A stretch of 5,200 bases of DNA, taken from Gammaproteobacteria bacterium RBG_16_37_9. GTDB taxonomy: Bacteria > Pseudomonadota > Gammaproteobacteria > UBA9339. The stretch covers positions 1 through 5,200 of the forward strand of contig MGXJ01000052.1 of the NCBI GenBank assembly GCA_001801345.1. Direction: 5' to 3'. Each line of letters opens with the position of its first letter. Positions within the stretch are counted from its first letter, which is position 1. Below are positions 1 to 4,699 of this stretch, piece after piece. The notes under the pieces are model-generated. The model was given only the letters and a program-made list of their open reading frames with translations, made no database searches and was not told the origin of the DNA. A program made the position numbers and the translations under genes.

Positions 1-674
1 AACACACCTGTATTTTTTGCGATTCTTTAAGCTATCGTAAGTTGGATTTATGCTTAGCATGTGAGCATGATTTGCCGATTTTACAAGATTATTGCAAAAG
101 ATGTGCTGAGCCTTTACCTGAAGGACAAAAAATTTGTGGTTCTTGTTTAAGCAATTTATCAATGCAGATTGAAACCATAGCTCTTTTTAATTACTCGTCG
201 CCAATTGATCAGCTTATTATTAATCTTAAGTTTAGAAATAATTTGATAGGCGCTAGAATTTTAGGCGAGTTATTGGGTAATCATCTGCATGATCAATATC
301 AAAATAAGAGCAAACCAGAAATTATTATTCCGGTGCCGCTCTATTCTGCTAGATTACGTGAGCGTGGATATAATCAAGCGCTCGAATTATCGCGACCTAT
401 TTCAAAAAAATTAAATATTCCAATTGATAAGTTTAGTGTTAAGCGGGTGAAGAATACTGCCGCTCAAGTTACGCTATCTGCCAAAGAGCGGCAGCAAAAT
501 ATTAAACAAGCATTTAGCGTTGATAAAAAGTTTAAATATAATTATGCTGCAATAATAGATGATGTTATTACTACTGGAAATACCGTTAATGAGTTATGCA
601 AAGTTTTGTACGGTGCAGGTGTGAGCAGAATCGATATTTGGTGTTGTGCTAAAAGCCAGTTCAAAAATGCTTAA
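1..674 (+). CDS. comF: ComF family protein (phosphoribosyltransferase-like competence protein), 5' end outside the window
   Basis: ComF proteins are needed for DNA uptake in naturally competent bacteria and combine an N-terminal zinc-finger region with a type I phosphoribosyltransferase fold; the exact reaction is unsettled. The frame is open from base 3, with no stop before the left edge. Reading from there gives four CxxC pairs (CIFC, CLAC, CKRC, CGSC), the usual ComF zinc-binding layout. A TTG at 42 is therefore not the start, because it would cut off the first CxxC pair. Downstream are the family blocks IIPVPLYSARLRERGYNQAL (about 318-377), the T-A-A-Q-V-T-L-S-x-x-x-R-x-x-N segment, and the PRPP-binding loop IIDDVITTGNT (552-584). 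The gene ends with TAA at 672-674, two bases before the convergent tRNA-Glu. No terminator is visible between them. Identification is from family motifs; only the N-terminal residues are missing. Confidence 0.93.
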   Translation, partial: HTCIFCDSLSYRKLDLCLACEHDLPILQDYCKRCAEPLPEGQKICGSCLSNLSMQIETIALFNYSSPIDQLIINLKFRNNLIGARILGELLGNHLHDQYQNKSKPEIIIPVPLYSARLRERGYNQALELSRPISKKLNIPIDKFSVKRVKNTAAQVTLSAKERQQNIKQAFSVDKKFKYNYAAIIDDVITTGNTVNELCKVLYGAGVSRIDIWCCAKSQFKNA

Positions 675-676
675 TC

Positions 677-752
677 TGGCGTCCCCAAGGGGATTCGAAC
701 CCCTGTTACTGCCGTGAAAGGGCAATGTCCTAGGCCTCTAGACGATGGGGAC
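677..752 (-). tRNA. gltT: tRNA-Glu (anticodon TTC)
   Basis: The reverse complement begins GTCCCCATCGTCTAGAGG and ends GGGGACGCCA, so the CCA end is encoded. It is 76 nt long and nearly identical to E. coli tRNA-Glu as I recall it. The acceptor stem is GTCCCC/GGGGAC, the anticodon loop CTTTCAC carries TTC (plus-strand 716-718), and the T arm contains GGTTCGAATCC. It is the second gene of a tRNA pair, 62 bp downstream of tRNA-Ala and probably cotranscribed with it. A T-run (AAAAA on the plus strand, 663-667) follows shortly after its 3' end, inside the comF tail, but I see no terminator stem. The type is certain; the symbol is only a customary label. Confidence 0.97.
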
Positions 753-815
753 ATCATCCTGAATATAGCAGTTAAAAGCATTTGCTGCAGTTTTAACTAC
801 CAGATTTAGGATGAT
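753..815. repeat. Palindromic spacer between the two tRNA genes
   Basis: Almost the whole spacer is an inverted repeat. The outer arms at 753-764 and 804-815 pair over 12 positions with one G/T exception (atcatcct against aggatgat is perfect for 8). The inner arms agttaaaa (770-777) and ttttaact (791-798) pair perfectly over 8 bp around a 13-nt loop. The outer arm touches the first base of the tRNA-Glu flank and includes one base of the tRNA-Ala CCA end. In the tRNA transcript it would form a hairpin between the two tRNAs, either as a processing structure or as a small REP-like element. There is no T-run on either strand, so it is not an obvious terminator. Confidence 0.7.
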
Positions 816-890
816 GGTGGAGCTAAGCGGGATCGAACCGCTGACCCCTTGCATGCCATGCAAGTGCTCTACCAGCTGAGCTATAGCCCC
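815..890 (-). tRNA. alaW: tRNA-Ala (anticodon GGC)
   Basis: The reverse complement starts GGGGCTATAGCTCAGCTGG and ends GCTTAGCTCCACCA, is 76 nt long and encodes CCA. The acceptor stem GGGGCTA/TAGCTCC keeps the G3:U70 pair that alanyl-tRNA synthetase recognises. The anticodon stem-loop CTTGC-ATGGCAT-GCAAG gives anticodon GGC (plus-strand 855-857), and the T arm has GGTTCGATCCC. It is very close to E. coli tRNA-Ala(GGC) from memory. It is the first gene of the Ala-Glu pair. The first 19 nt are repeated exactly at 1117-1135, upstream on the same strand, on the far side of a repeat-like insertion. The gene itself looks intact. The symbol is a customary label. Confidence 0.97.
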
Positions 891-1017
891 AATTCAAAAA
901 CCATTCAACAAAAACAAAGCTCCATTAATCGTCCCTGATGCCGCATGTTCCGGCCAAACTTTTTTCGCTTTCGCGTCCTGCTTCGCTCAAAAAGCCAGCC
1001 AAAATCTCCTTGATTTT

Positions 1018-1065
1018 GGCGTTCAGTGGCGAAAAGCTTCGCTTTTCGAAAACCCCACTTCACCC
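1018..1065 (-). repeat. Structured 48-nt unit A (tandem pair with unit B)
   Basis: The unit is 48 nt and matches unit B at 35 of 48 positions without gaps. As minus-strand RNA it folds as an outer stem GGTG/CGCC (one G-U), an A/GAA internal loop, stem AGTGG/CCACT, a GGTTTT bulge, stem CGAAAAGC/GCTTTTCG, and a GAA loop. The differences from unit B fall in paired positions as double, compensatory changes. The G-U in the outer stem works only in the minus-strand RNA, which is the strand of the tRNAs. Confidence 0.7.
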
Positions 1066-1070
1066 TGTTT

Positions 1071-1118
1071 GGCGTTCGACGGCGCAAAGCAATGCTTTGC
1101 GAAAACTCCGTCTCGCCC
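1071..1118 (-). repeat. Structured 48-nt unit B (tandem pair with unit A)
   Basis: It starts 53 bp after unit A. As minus-strand RNA it folds as GGCG/CGCC, the same A/GAA internal loop, stem GACGG/CCGTC, an AGTTTT bulge, stem CGCAAAGC/GCTTTGCG, and an ATT loop. The 53-bp period is not a multiple of three, so the repetition is not at the protein level. Its last two bases overlap the tRNA-Ala 5' fragment. No RNA family that I recognise has this shape. Confidence 0.7.
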
Positions 1119-1135
1119 AGCTGAGCTATAGCCCC
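1117..1135 (-). pseudogene. tRNA-Ala 5' fragment (first 19 nt: acceptor 5' strand and part of the D arm)
   Basis: The plus-strand sequence ccagctgagctatagcccc is identical at 872-890 (the real tRNA-Ala) and here. The fragment keeps the 5' acceptor strand and the D-arm start, after which the sequence runs into unit B, so no anticodon or T arm follows. It is either the remnant of the interrupted original gene or a target duplication made on insertion. Confidence 0.8.
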
Positions 1136-1171
1136 TCCAAACTATCAATACTATACAGCAAAAGGTAACAG

Positions 1172-1200
1172 ATTCTAATTAACTTATAGCAGCACGTCAA
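1172..1200 (-). promoter_or_regulatory. Likely sigma70-type promoter of the tRNA-Ala/tRNA-Glu unit
   Basis: On the minus strand there is a -35 box TTGACG (plus 1195-1200), a 17-nt spacer, and a -10 box TAGAAT (plus 1172-1177), each matching the consensus at 5 of 6 positions. Initiation would fall near 1165, about 30 nt before the tRNA-Ala 5' fragment. That distance is normal for a tRNA promoter and suggests it drove tRNA-Ala before the 245-bp insertion. The leader now holds the fragment and the hairpins ahead of the intact tRNAs. Confidence 0.65.
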
Positions 1201-1229
1201 TTATGTTATTGATTTTTAATTTAGGACGC

Positions 1230-2576
1230 TTAAGTGGTTTCAGGTAAAAGATGCTTGTAACCAGTGGCGCTCCACAATGGTAGCAGCAATAATATCGATA
1301 ATACTGCACACGCGCTTATTACAATAAAAAACCCTAGCCAGCTAAAGTTTTGTAATATTAATCCTACTGGGTAGCCAGATATCGCTGCTCCTATATAGCC
1401 AAATAAGCCTACGAATCCCGTTGATGTGCCAGCCGCTTCTCTATGCGATAACTCAGCTGGCGCCATACCGACCAGCATTTGAGGGCCAAAAATAAAAAAA
1501 CCTATACCAAACATTAAAGAGCTGTGTAAAAGAAAATGGCTTCCCGGTATGAGCCAAAAAAGCAGCAATAGAAGGACAACTCCTAGGCTAAATAACACAT
1601 TGGTTTGCCCGCGCATGCCGCAAAAAATCTTATCTGAACACCAACCCGCAACCAAACTGCCTACAAAGCCGCCGATCTCAAAGAATGACATGCAGCTATT
1701 TGCTCGCATTAGAGTGTATCCATGTTCAGTCAGGTATACCGAACCCCAATCATTTACAGCAGTGCGAACTACATAAACCAGGACATAAGAAGAGGCTAAT
1801 AACCAAATATATTTATTTTTAAATACATAATCGAAAAATATTTTTATTATGGGTAGAGTTTGTTCTTTTTTGGATATTTTTTCTATATGATCGTTTTTAT
1901 ATTCTTCAATAGGAGGTAGGCCTTGGGATTCTGGAACTCCTCTTAATCGATTAATAAGGAAAAAACCTGAGATGATTGTAATTACGCCAGGGACAAACAT
2001 GGCTGCCCGCCAATCAGCAAAGAATATAACACTACTTGCGACAATAATAGGGATTAATGCTCCGCCTAAATTGTGAGAGGTATTCCAGATTCCCCACCAA
2101 ACGCCGCGTTCAGATTGGGAATACCAATGAGTTAATAGACGAGCGCATGGGGGCCAACCCCAACCTTGAAAGAAACCATTGGCGAGCCAGAATAACGTTA
2201 AACATGGTATTGATGAAGAAAAGCCAAAAAGGATATTTGCTATACCGGTCAAAATTAAACCAATCGCCATAAAGTAACGAGGATTTGATTTGTCTGATAG
2301 CATGCCGCTGATAAATTTGCTTACGCCATATGTTATATAAAAGACACTGCCTAATATGCCTATTTGAGCTTTGGTAAAATGAAGATCTTGGATCATTTGT
2401 GGGATAACAAATGTAAAGCTTTTACGTGTAAAATAAAAGCAGGCGTATCCAATATACATAGAATACATTGTTCTTATGCGCCAATAGCGGTAGGTTTTAT
2501 CGATTAATTTAGGATCAAGTATTTTTTGAGTAGCAGGGGTTTCTTTGAGTAGACTCGTTAGGCTGAAGTTTATCAT
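1230..2576 (-). CDS. uhpC: UhpC-like MFS transporter of the organophosphate:phosphate antiporter family
   Basis: This is a 448-residue inner-membrane protein of the major facilitator superfamily with about 12 hydrophobic segments. It follows E. coli UhpC (about 440 residues) closely as I recall it: YRYWR near residue 30, YFTRKSF near 48-54, ITYGVSKF near 81, FFQGWGWPPCARLLTHWYS near 135-153, WNTSHNLGGALIPI, YVLVYVVR, NDWG, and FGPQMLVGMAPAE. R51 and R271 match the two arginines that bind phosphate in GlpT and UhpT, and H168 matches the GlpT histidine. Family members exchange sugar phosphates or glycerol phosphate for inorganic phosphate. E. coli UhpC is a glucose-6-phosphate sensor working with UhpB, but UhpC homologues in intracellular bacteria are transporters. 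No uhpA or uhpB is adjacent, so transport is more likely. The substrate cannot be read from the sequence. The ATG at 2576 has only a weak ribosome site (GGG about 10 nt upstream). No terminator is visible after the stop. Confidence 0.9.
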   Translation of the reverse strand: MINFSLTSLLKETPATQKILDPKLIDKTYRYWRIRTMYSMYIGYACFYFTRKSFTFVIPQMIQDLHFTKAQIGILGSVFYITYGVSKFISGMLSDKSNPRYFMAIGLILTGIANILFGFSSSIPCLTLFWLANGFFQGWGWPPCARLLTHWYSQSERGVWWGIWNTSHNLGGALIPIIVASSVIFFADWRAAMFVPGVITIISGFFLINRLRGVPESQGLPPIEEYKNDHIEKISKKEQTLPIIKIFFDYVFKNKYIWLLASSYVLVYVVRTAVNDWGSVYLTEHGYTLMRANSCMSFFEIGGFVGSLVAGWCSDKIFCGMRGQTNVLFSLGVVLLLLLFWLIPGSHFLLHSSLMFGIGFFIFGPQMLVGMAPAELSHREAAGTSTGFVGLFGYIGAAISGYPVGLILQNFSWLGFFIVISACAVLSILLLLPLWSATGYKHLLPETT

Positions 2577-2636
2577 TTAATTTTTGCCCGTGTTAGTTTA
2601 AGCCAAGTCCCAAAATTTTTATTTTAATGATGCTCC

Positions 2637-2665
2637 ATATTAAAAATATTTATAAAAAATGACAA
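2637..2665 (-). promoter_or_regulatory. Likely promoter of the UhpC-like transporter gene
   Basis: On the minus strand there is a -35 box TTGTCA (plus 2660-2665, 5 of 6), a 17-nt spacer, and a -10 box TAATAT (plus 2637-2642, 4 of 6). Initiation would give a leader of roughly 55 nt before the ATG at 2576. The surrounding DNA is very AT-rich, so chance matches are possible. Confidence 0.45.
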
Positions 2666-2723
2666 CGGCTAATTGTACTGTAAATTTTTATTAAGGCTAT
2701 AAAAATTTTAATTTTTTGACTGC

Positions 2724-2816
2724 GCCCGGGGTATGAACCCCGGGCTTGTCCAAGGGGGAGAGCTGCGCCTCTCCCCCTTGGCAATTCCCCATTGCTTTGT
2801 TCCAGCGGCAAGCCGC
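2724..2816. repeat. Cluster of three GC-rich hairpins in the divergent intergenic region
   Basis: Hairpin 1 has perfect 9-bp arms GCCCGGGGT/ACCCCGGGC at 2724-2732 and 2737-2745 around a 4-nt loop. Hairpin 2 has perfect 13-bp arms CCAAGGGGGAGAG/CTCTCCCCCTTGG at 2750-2762 and 2769-2781 around a 6-nt loop. Hairpin 3 is smaller, GCGGC/GCCGC at 2805-2809 and 2812-2816, with TTCCC (2785-2789) and GGGAA (2817-2821) able to close it. The block is sharply more GC-rich than its AT-rich surroundings. It lies between two divergent gene starts, so it does not end either gene, and no T-run follows on either strand. It is most likely an inserted REP-like or MITE-like palindromic element; a small RNA is an alternative. 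The rest of 2577-2908 holds only the two promoters. Confidence 0.65.
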
Positions 2817-2868
2817 GGGAAATAAATTTAAATTAGAAATAATATTTTAAAAGATTGTGTGATATATG

Positions 2869-2874
2869 TATAAT
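2869..2874 (+). promoter_or_regulatory. Likely -10 box of ndk
   Basis: A perfect TATAAT lies 34 nt before the ndk ATG, directly preceded by TG. No good -35 box is found at the usual distance; ttttaa at 2845-2850 (18 nt away) is the nearest weak candidate. Transcription would start near 2881, leaving a leader of about 28 nt that contains the Shine-Dalgarno site. Confidence 0.5.
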
Positions 2875-2895
2875 CCACAAACTTTAGAAATTTAT

Positions 2896-2900
2896 GAGGG
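2896..2900 (+). promoter_or_regulatory. Shine-Dalgarno site that sets the ndk start
   Basis: GAGGG lies 8 nt before the ATG at 2909, which favours that start over the in-frame ATG at 2894. Confidence 0.75.
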
Positions 2901-2908
2901 TGTTTTTT

Positions 2909-3334
2909 ATGGCAATTGAAAGAACTTTGTCGATTATAAAACCAGATGCGGTGGCGAAGAACATTATTGGTGAAGTCTTAACCAAATTTGAAAAAAACGG
3001 TTTAAGGGTAGTAGCGGCCAAAATGTTACATTTATCGCGTAAGCAAGCCGAGGGTTTTTATGAAGTTCACATAGGAAAGTCTTTTTATCAGCCACTGGTG
3101 GATTTTATGATTTCGGGCCCAGTATTAGTGCAGGTTTTAGAAGGGGAAAATGCTGTTATTATGAATCGCAATATTATGGGGGCTACCGATCCTAAAAAAG
3201 CCGACCCTGGAACTATCAGAGCTGATTTTGCTGATTCAATTGAAGCTAATGTAGTGCATGGTTCTGATAGTATTGATAATGCCAAACAAGAAATTGCATT
3301 CTTTTTTAAGCCCGAAGAAATTTATTCGCGCTAA
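2909..3334 (+). CDS. ndk: Nucleoside diphosphate kinase
   Basis: Ndk moves the gamma phosphate from ATP to other nucleoside diphosphates through a phosphohistidine, balancing NTP and dNTP pools in the cytoplasm. The 141-residue product matches the usual length (E. coli 143). It shows MAIERT at the start, IIKPDA with K11, the N-R-N-I-M-G-A-T-D-P segment with R87, and N114 followed by the active-site block HGSDS with catalytic H117. An in-frame ATG at 2894 would add five residues (MRVFF). I choose the ATG at 2909 because GAGGG at 2896-2900 is an ideal Shine-Dalgarno site 8 nt upstream and the family begins MAIERT. The upstream ATG would itself overlap that site. The stop is 6 bp before rlmN, so the two are probably cotranscribed. 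Confidence 0.97.
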   Translation: MAIERTLSIIKPDAVAKNIIGEVLTKFEKNGLRVVAAKMLHLSRKQAEGFYEVHIGKSFYQPLVDFMISGPVLVQVLEGENAVIMNRNIMGATDPKKADPGTIRADFADSIEANVVHGSDSIDNAKQEIAFFFKPEEIYSR

Positions 3335-3340
3335 AGCAAT

Positions 3341-4477
3341 ATGAACAGTAAGAATACATTTTCTTGGAAATATGAAGCTTGTAGCAGCGAGGTTGATTCT
3401 CAAGAAATAGTTAATAATGCTAAAAATAATGCGGCCAAAATAAATCTTCTAAATTTTGCTTCTGATGATCTTGAAAAGTTTTTTCTTGACCTGGGCGAAA
3501 AATCATTTCGCGCGCCACAAGTTATTAAATGGATGCACCAAGTCGGTATTAGTGATTTTGCTATGATGAGTAATTTAAGTCTAGTTTTGAGACAATATTT
3601 AGCAGAACATTGCGAAATTAAAGCGCCGAAAATAGCCAAAGAGCAGGTTGCAAGTGATGGCACTCGAAAATGGTTATTGCAGCTAGAAGATGATAATTTT
3701 ATTGAAACTGTATTTATTCCGGAAGATTCTCGTGGCACTTTATGTGTTTCCTCACAGGTTGGATGCCCGCTGGGTTGTGATTTTTGTGCTACCGGAGCTA
3801 TGGGATTTAAACGTAATTTAACTGTGGCGGAAATTATTGGTCAACTGTGGTTGGCAGTGCGCCAATTATCACCTGATAAAACGACTCGAACTCATGTTGT
3901 TACTAATGTTGTTTTTATGGGAATGGGCGAGCCGCTTTTAAATTATGATAATGTGCTTGGGGCCACGAAATTAATGTTTGATGATAATGCCTATGGGTTA
4001 TCTAAACTTAAAGTTACGGTTAGCACTTCTGGGTTAATTCCAGAAATGCTTCTTTTAAAGGAGCAAAGCGAGGTGTCTTTAGCGGTTTCTCTTCATGCAC
4101 CGACGGATGAGTTGCGTAGTCGGTTGATGCCAATCAACAAGAAATATCCCCTGAAAGAATTAATTACAGTATGTGATGATTATTTTAAAGATCAGCGACG
4201 TTACGTTACGATTGAGTATATTATGCTTGATGGCATTAATGATCAGGCCGCACATGCCAAACAATTAGTGAAATTACTTTCTCATGGGCGTTATAAGGTA
4301 AATTTAATTCCAGGAAATGTAGTGGCGCATTCTAGTCTTAAGCCATCTTCTTCAGCGAATATAGATATATTTCGTCAGATTTTATTAGATGCTGGTATTA
4401 ACACTATTACACGCAAATCACGCGGCTGGGAGATATCAGCTGCTTGTGGGCAGTTGGTTGGCGCTGATAATGCGTAG
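3341..4477 (+). CDS. rlmN: Dual-specificity 23S rRNA/tRNA adenine-C2 methyltransferase RlmN
   Basis: RlmN is a radical SAM enzyme that methylates C2 of A2503 in 23S rRNA and A37 in some tRNAs, tuning peptidyl-transferase fidelity. The 378-residue product resembles the E. coli enzyme (384) along its length. The iron-sulfur cysteines C142, C146 and C149 form CxxxCxxC in SSQVGCPLGCDFC. C135 and C369 (in ISAACGQL) match the two methyl-carrying cysteines C118 and C355 of E. coli, and E122 matches E105. MGMGEPLL at 193-200 is the SAM-binding segment. The conserved part begins near K33 (KINLLNF); the first 32 residues are variable. No good ribosome site precedes the ATG at 3341, so translation may couple to ndk, which ends 6 bp earlier. 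Two oddities: the usual NLIPWNPFP is NLIPGNVVA at 321-329, and the protein ends 9 residues after C369, so the basic tail of the E. coli enzyme is missing. Confidence 0.96.
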   Translation: MNSKNTFSWKYEACSSEVDSQEIVNNAKNNAAKINLLNFASDDLEKFFLDLGEKSFRAPQVIKWMHQVGISDFAMMSNLSLVLRQYLAEHCEIKAPKIAKEQVASDGTRKWLLQLEDDNFIETVFIPEDSRGTLCVSSQVGCPLGCDFCATGAMGFKRNLTVAEIIGQLWLAVRQLSPDKTTRTHVVTNVVFMGMGEPLLNYDNVLGATKLMFDDNAYGLSKLKVTVSTSGLIPEMLLLKEQSEVSLAVSLHAPTDELRSRLMPINKKYPLKELITVCDDYFKDQRRYVTIEYIMLDGINDQAAHAKQLVKLLSHGRYKVNLIPGNVVAHSSLKPSSSANIDIFRQILLDAGINTITRKSRGWEISAACGQLVGADNA

Positions 4478-4487
4478 ATATGGAATC

Positions 4488-4536
4488 GGTAGCCAAAGAT
4501 GGTAGCTCAGTTGGTAGCGCAGTTGGTAGCCGCAAG
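4488..4536 (+). repeat. Tandem 12-bp repeats resembling a tRNA D arm
   Basis: The motif GGTAGC recurs at 4488, 4501, 4513 and 4525, the last three at an exact 12-bp period (ggtagctcagtt, ggtagcgcagtt, ggtagccgcaag). The stretch TAGCTCAGTTGGTAGCGCA reads like a tRNA D arm, but no acceptor, anticodon or T arm follows. The last copy forms the left arm of the hairpin at 4525-4583. Confidence 0.6.
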
Positions 4537-4583
4537 CTTTAGCTTGCGTTGCATAGAAGCGCAGACTAAAGTTTGCGGCTACC
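4525..4583 (+). repeat. 59-nt long-stem palindromic element between rlmN and pilF
   Basis: The outer arms ggtagccgcaagcttta (4525-4541) and taaagtttgcggctacc (4567-4583) pair at 16 of 17 positions. Read as plus-strand RNA the stem extends to 26 positions with three G-U pairs and one mismatch, closing on a 7-nt loop (4551-4557). The wobbles favour the plus strand, the strand of rlmN. A smaller competing hairpin, cgcaagc/gcttgcg around ttta (4531-4548), lies inside the left half. It sits 47 bp after the rlmN stop without a T-run, so it may be a REP-like or MITE-like element or an mRNA 3' stabiliser rather than an intrinsic terminator. Confidence 0.65.
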
Positions 4584-4643
4584 GCTTACTAACTATAACT
4601 TAATATTTCCCATAAATGATTAGCAAAAAACACAAGAGCCTGC

Positions 4644-4662
4644 CCTCGTGTTAAATACGAGG
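4644..4662. repeat. Small hairpin upstream of pilF
   Basis: The arms CCTCGT (4644-4649) and ACGAGG (4657-4662) pair around a 7-nt loop. The following aatgac looks like the end of a common REP-type repeat with GTCATT/AATGAC ends, but the left partner is not present in this form. It is probably a degenerate palindrome. The ATG at 4664 lies at its edge. Confidence 0.4.
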
Positions 4663-4699
4663 AATGACGCGCTGGTATCAAACGGTTATTATTTTTGCG

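Larger units (their letters stand above)
891..1135 (-). mobile_element. Repeat-like insertion in the tRNA-Ala gene, flanked by a duplicated tRNA 5' segment
   Basis: This 245-bp stretch separates tRNA-Ala from its likely promoter. Its far end (1117-1135) exactly repeats the first 19 nt of tRNA-Ala (872-890). Counting three more matching bases gives 22 of 24 over 1112-1135 against 867-890. It contains three hairpins: 9-bp arms gccaaaatc/gattttggc around tcctt (about 1003-1020), and two related 48-nt units listed separately. Base composition is richer in GC than the flanks. A short minus-strand frame runs through it (TTG at 1087 to a stop near 905) but looks like a repeat-borne frame, rich in Arg and Lys, with no recognisable domain. 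No transposase is present. The simplest reading is a non-autonomous, MITE-like or dispersed repeat that inserted in the tRNA 5' end and regenerated it. That it is mobile is inference. Confidence 0.55.

Noticed and set aside
42..674. A complete comF starting at TTG 42
   Set aside because: The frame is open upstream and encodes the first CxxC pair of the zinc finger, so the start is beyond the left edge.
905..1087. Minus-strand open frame of 60 codons in the insertion (TTG start)
   Set aside because: It runs through the palindromic units, is rich in Arg and Lys, has no recognisable domain or ribosome site, and its upstream extension merely translates the tRNA-Ala fragment. It is treated as a repeat-borne frame.
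1117..1135. A second full tRNA-Ala gene
   Set aside because: Only the first 19 nt are present; the sequence then enters unit B and no anticodon or T arm follows.
938..1168. Plus-strand open frame of 76 codons across the insertion
   Set aside because: It crosses the tRNA fragment and hairpins on the strand opposite to the structure, has no domain, and is best explained by the local GC-rich repeat.
1549..2272. Plus-strand open frames opposite the transporter gene
   Set aside because: They lie antisense to a well-supported membrane protein gene and show no domain.
2750..2781. Intrinsic terminator at the 13-bp GC-rich stem
   Set aside because: Neither side has a T-run, and both flanking genes read away from it.
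3088..3738. Minus-strand open frames opposite ndk and rlmN
   Set aside because: They are antisense to well-supported genes and have no recognisable motifs.
4495..4530. A tRNA gene suggested by the D-arm-like TAGCTCAGTTGG
   Set aside because: No acceptor stem, anticodon stem, T arm or CCA can be built around it.
4664..4699. An earlier pilF start at ATG 4664
   Set aside because: GAGGA directly touches this ATG, leaving no spacing, the ATG sits at the edge of a palindrome, and it would place about 44 residues before the lipid-bearing Cys.
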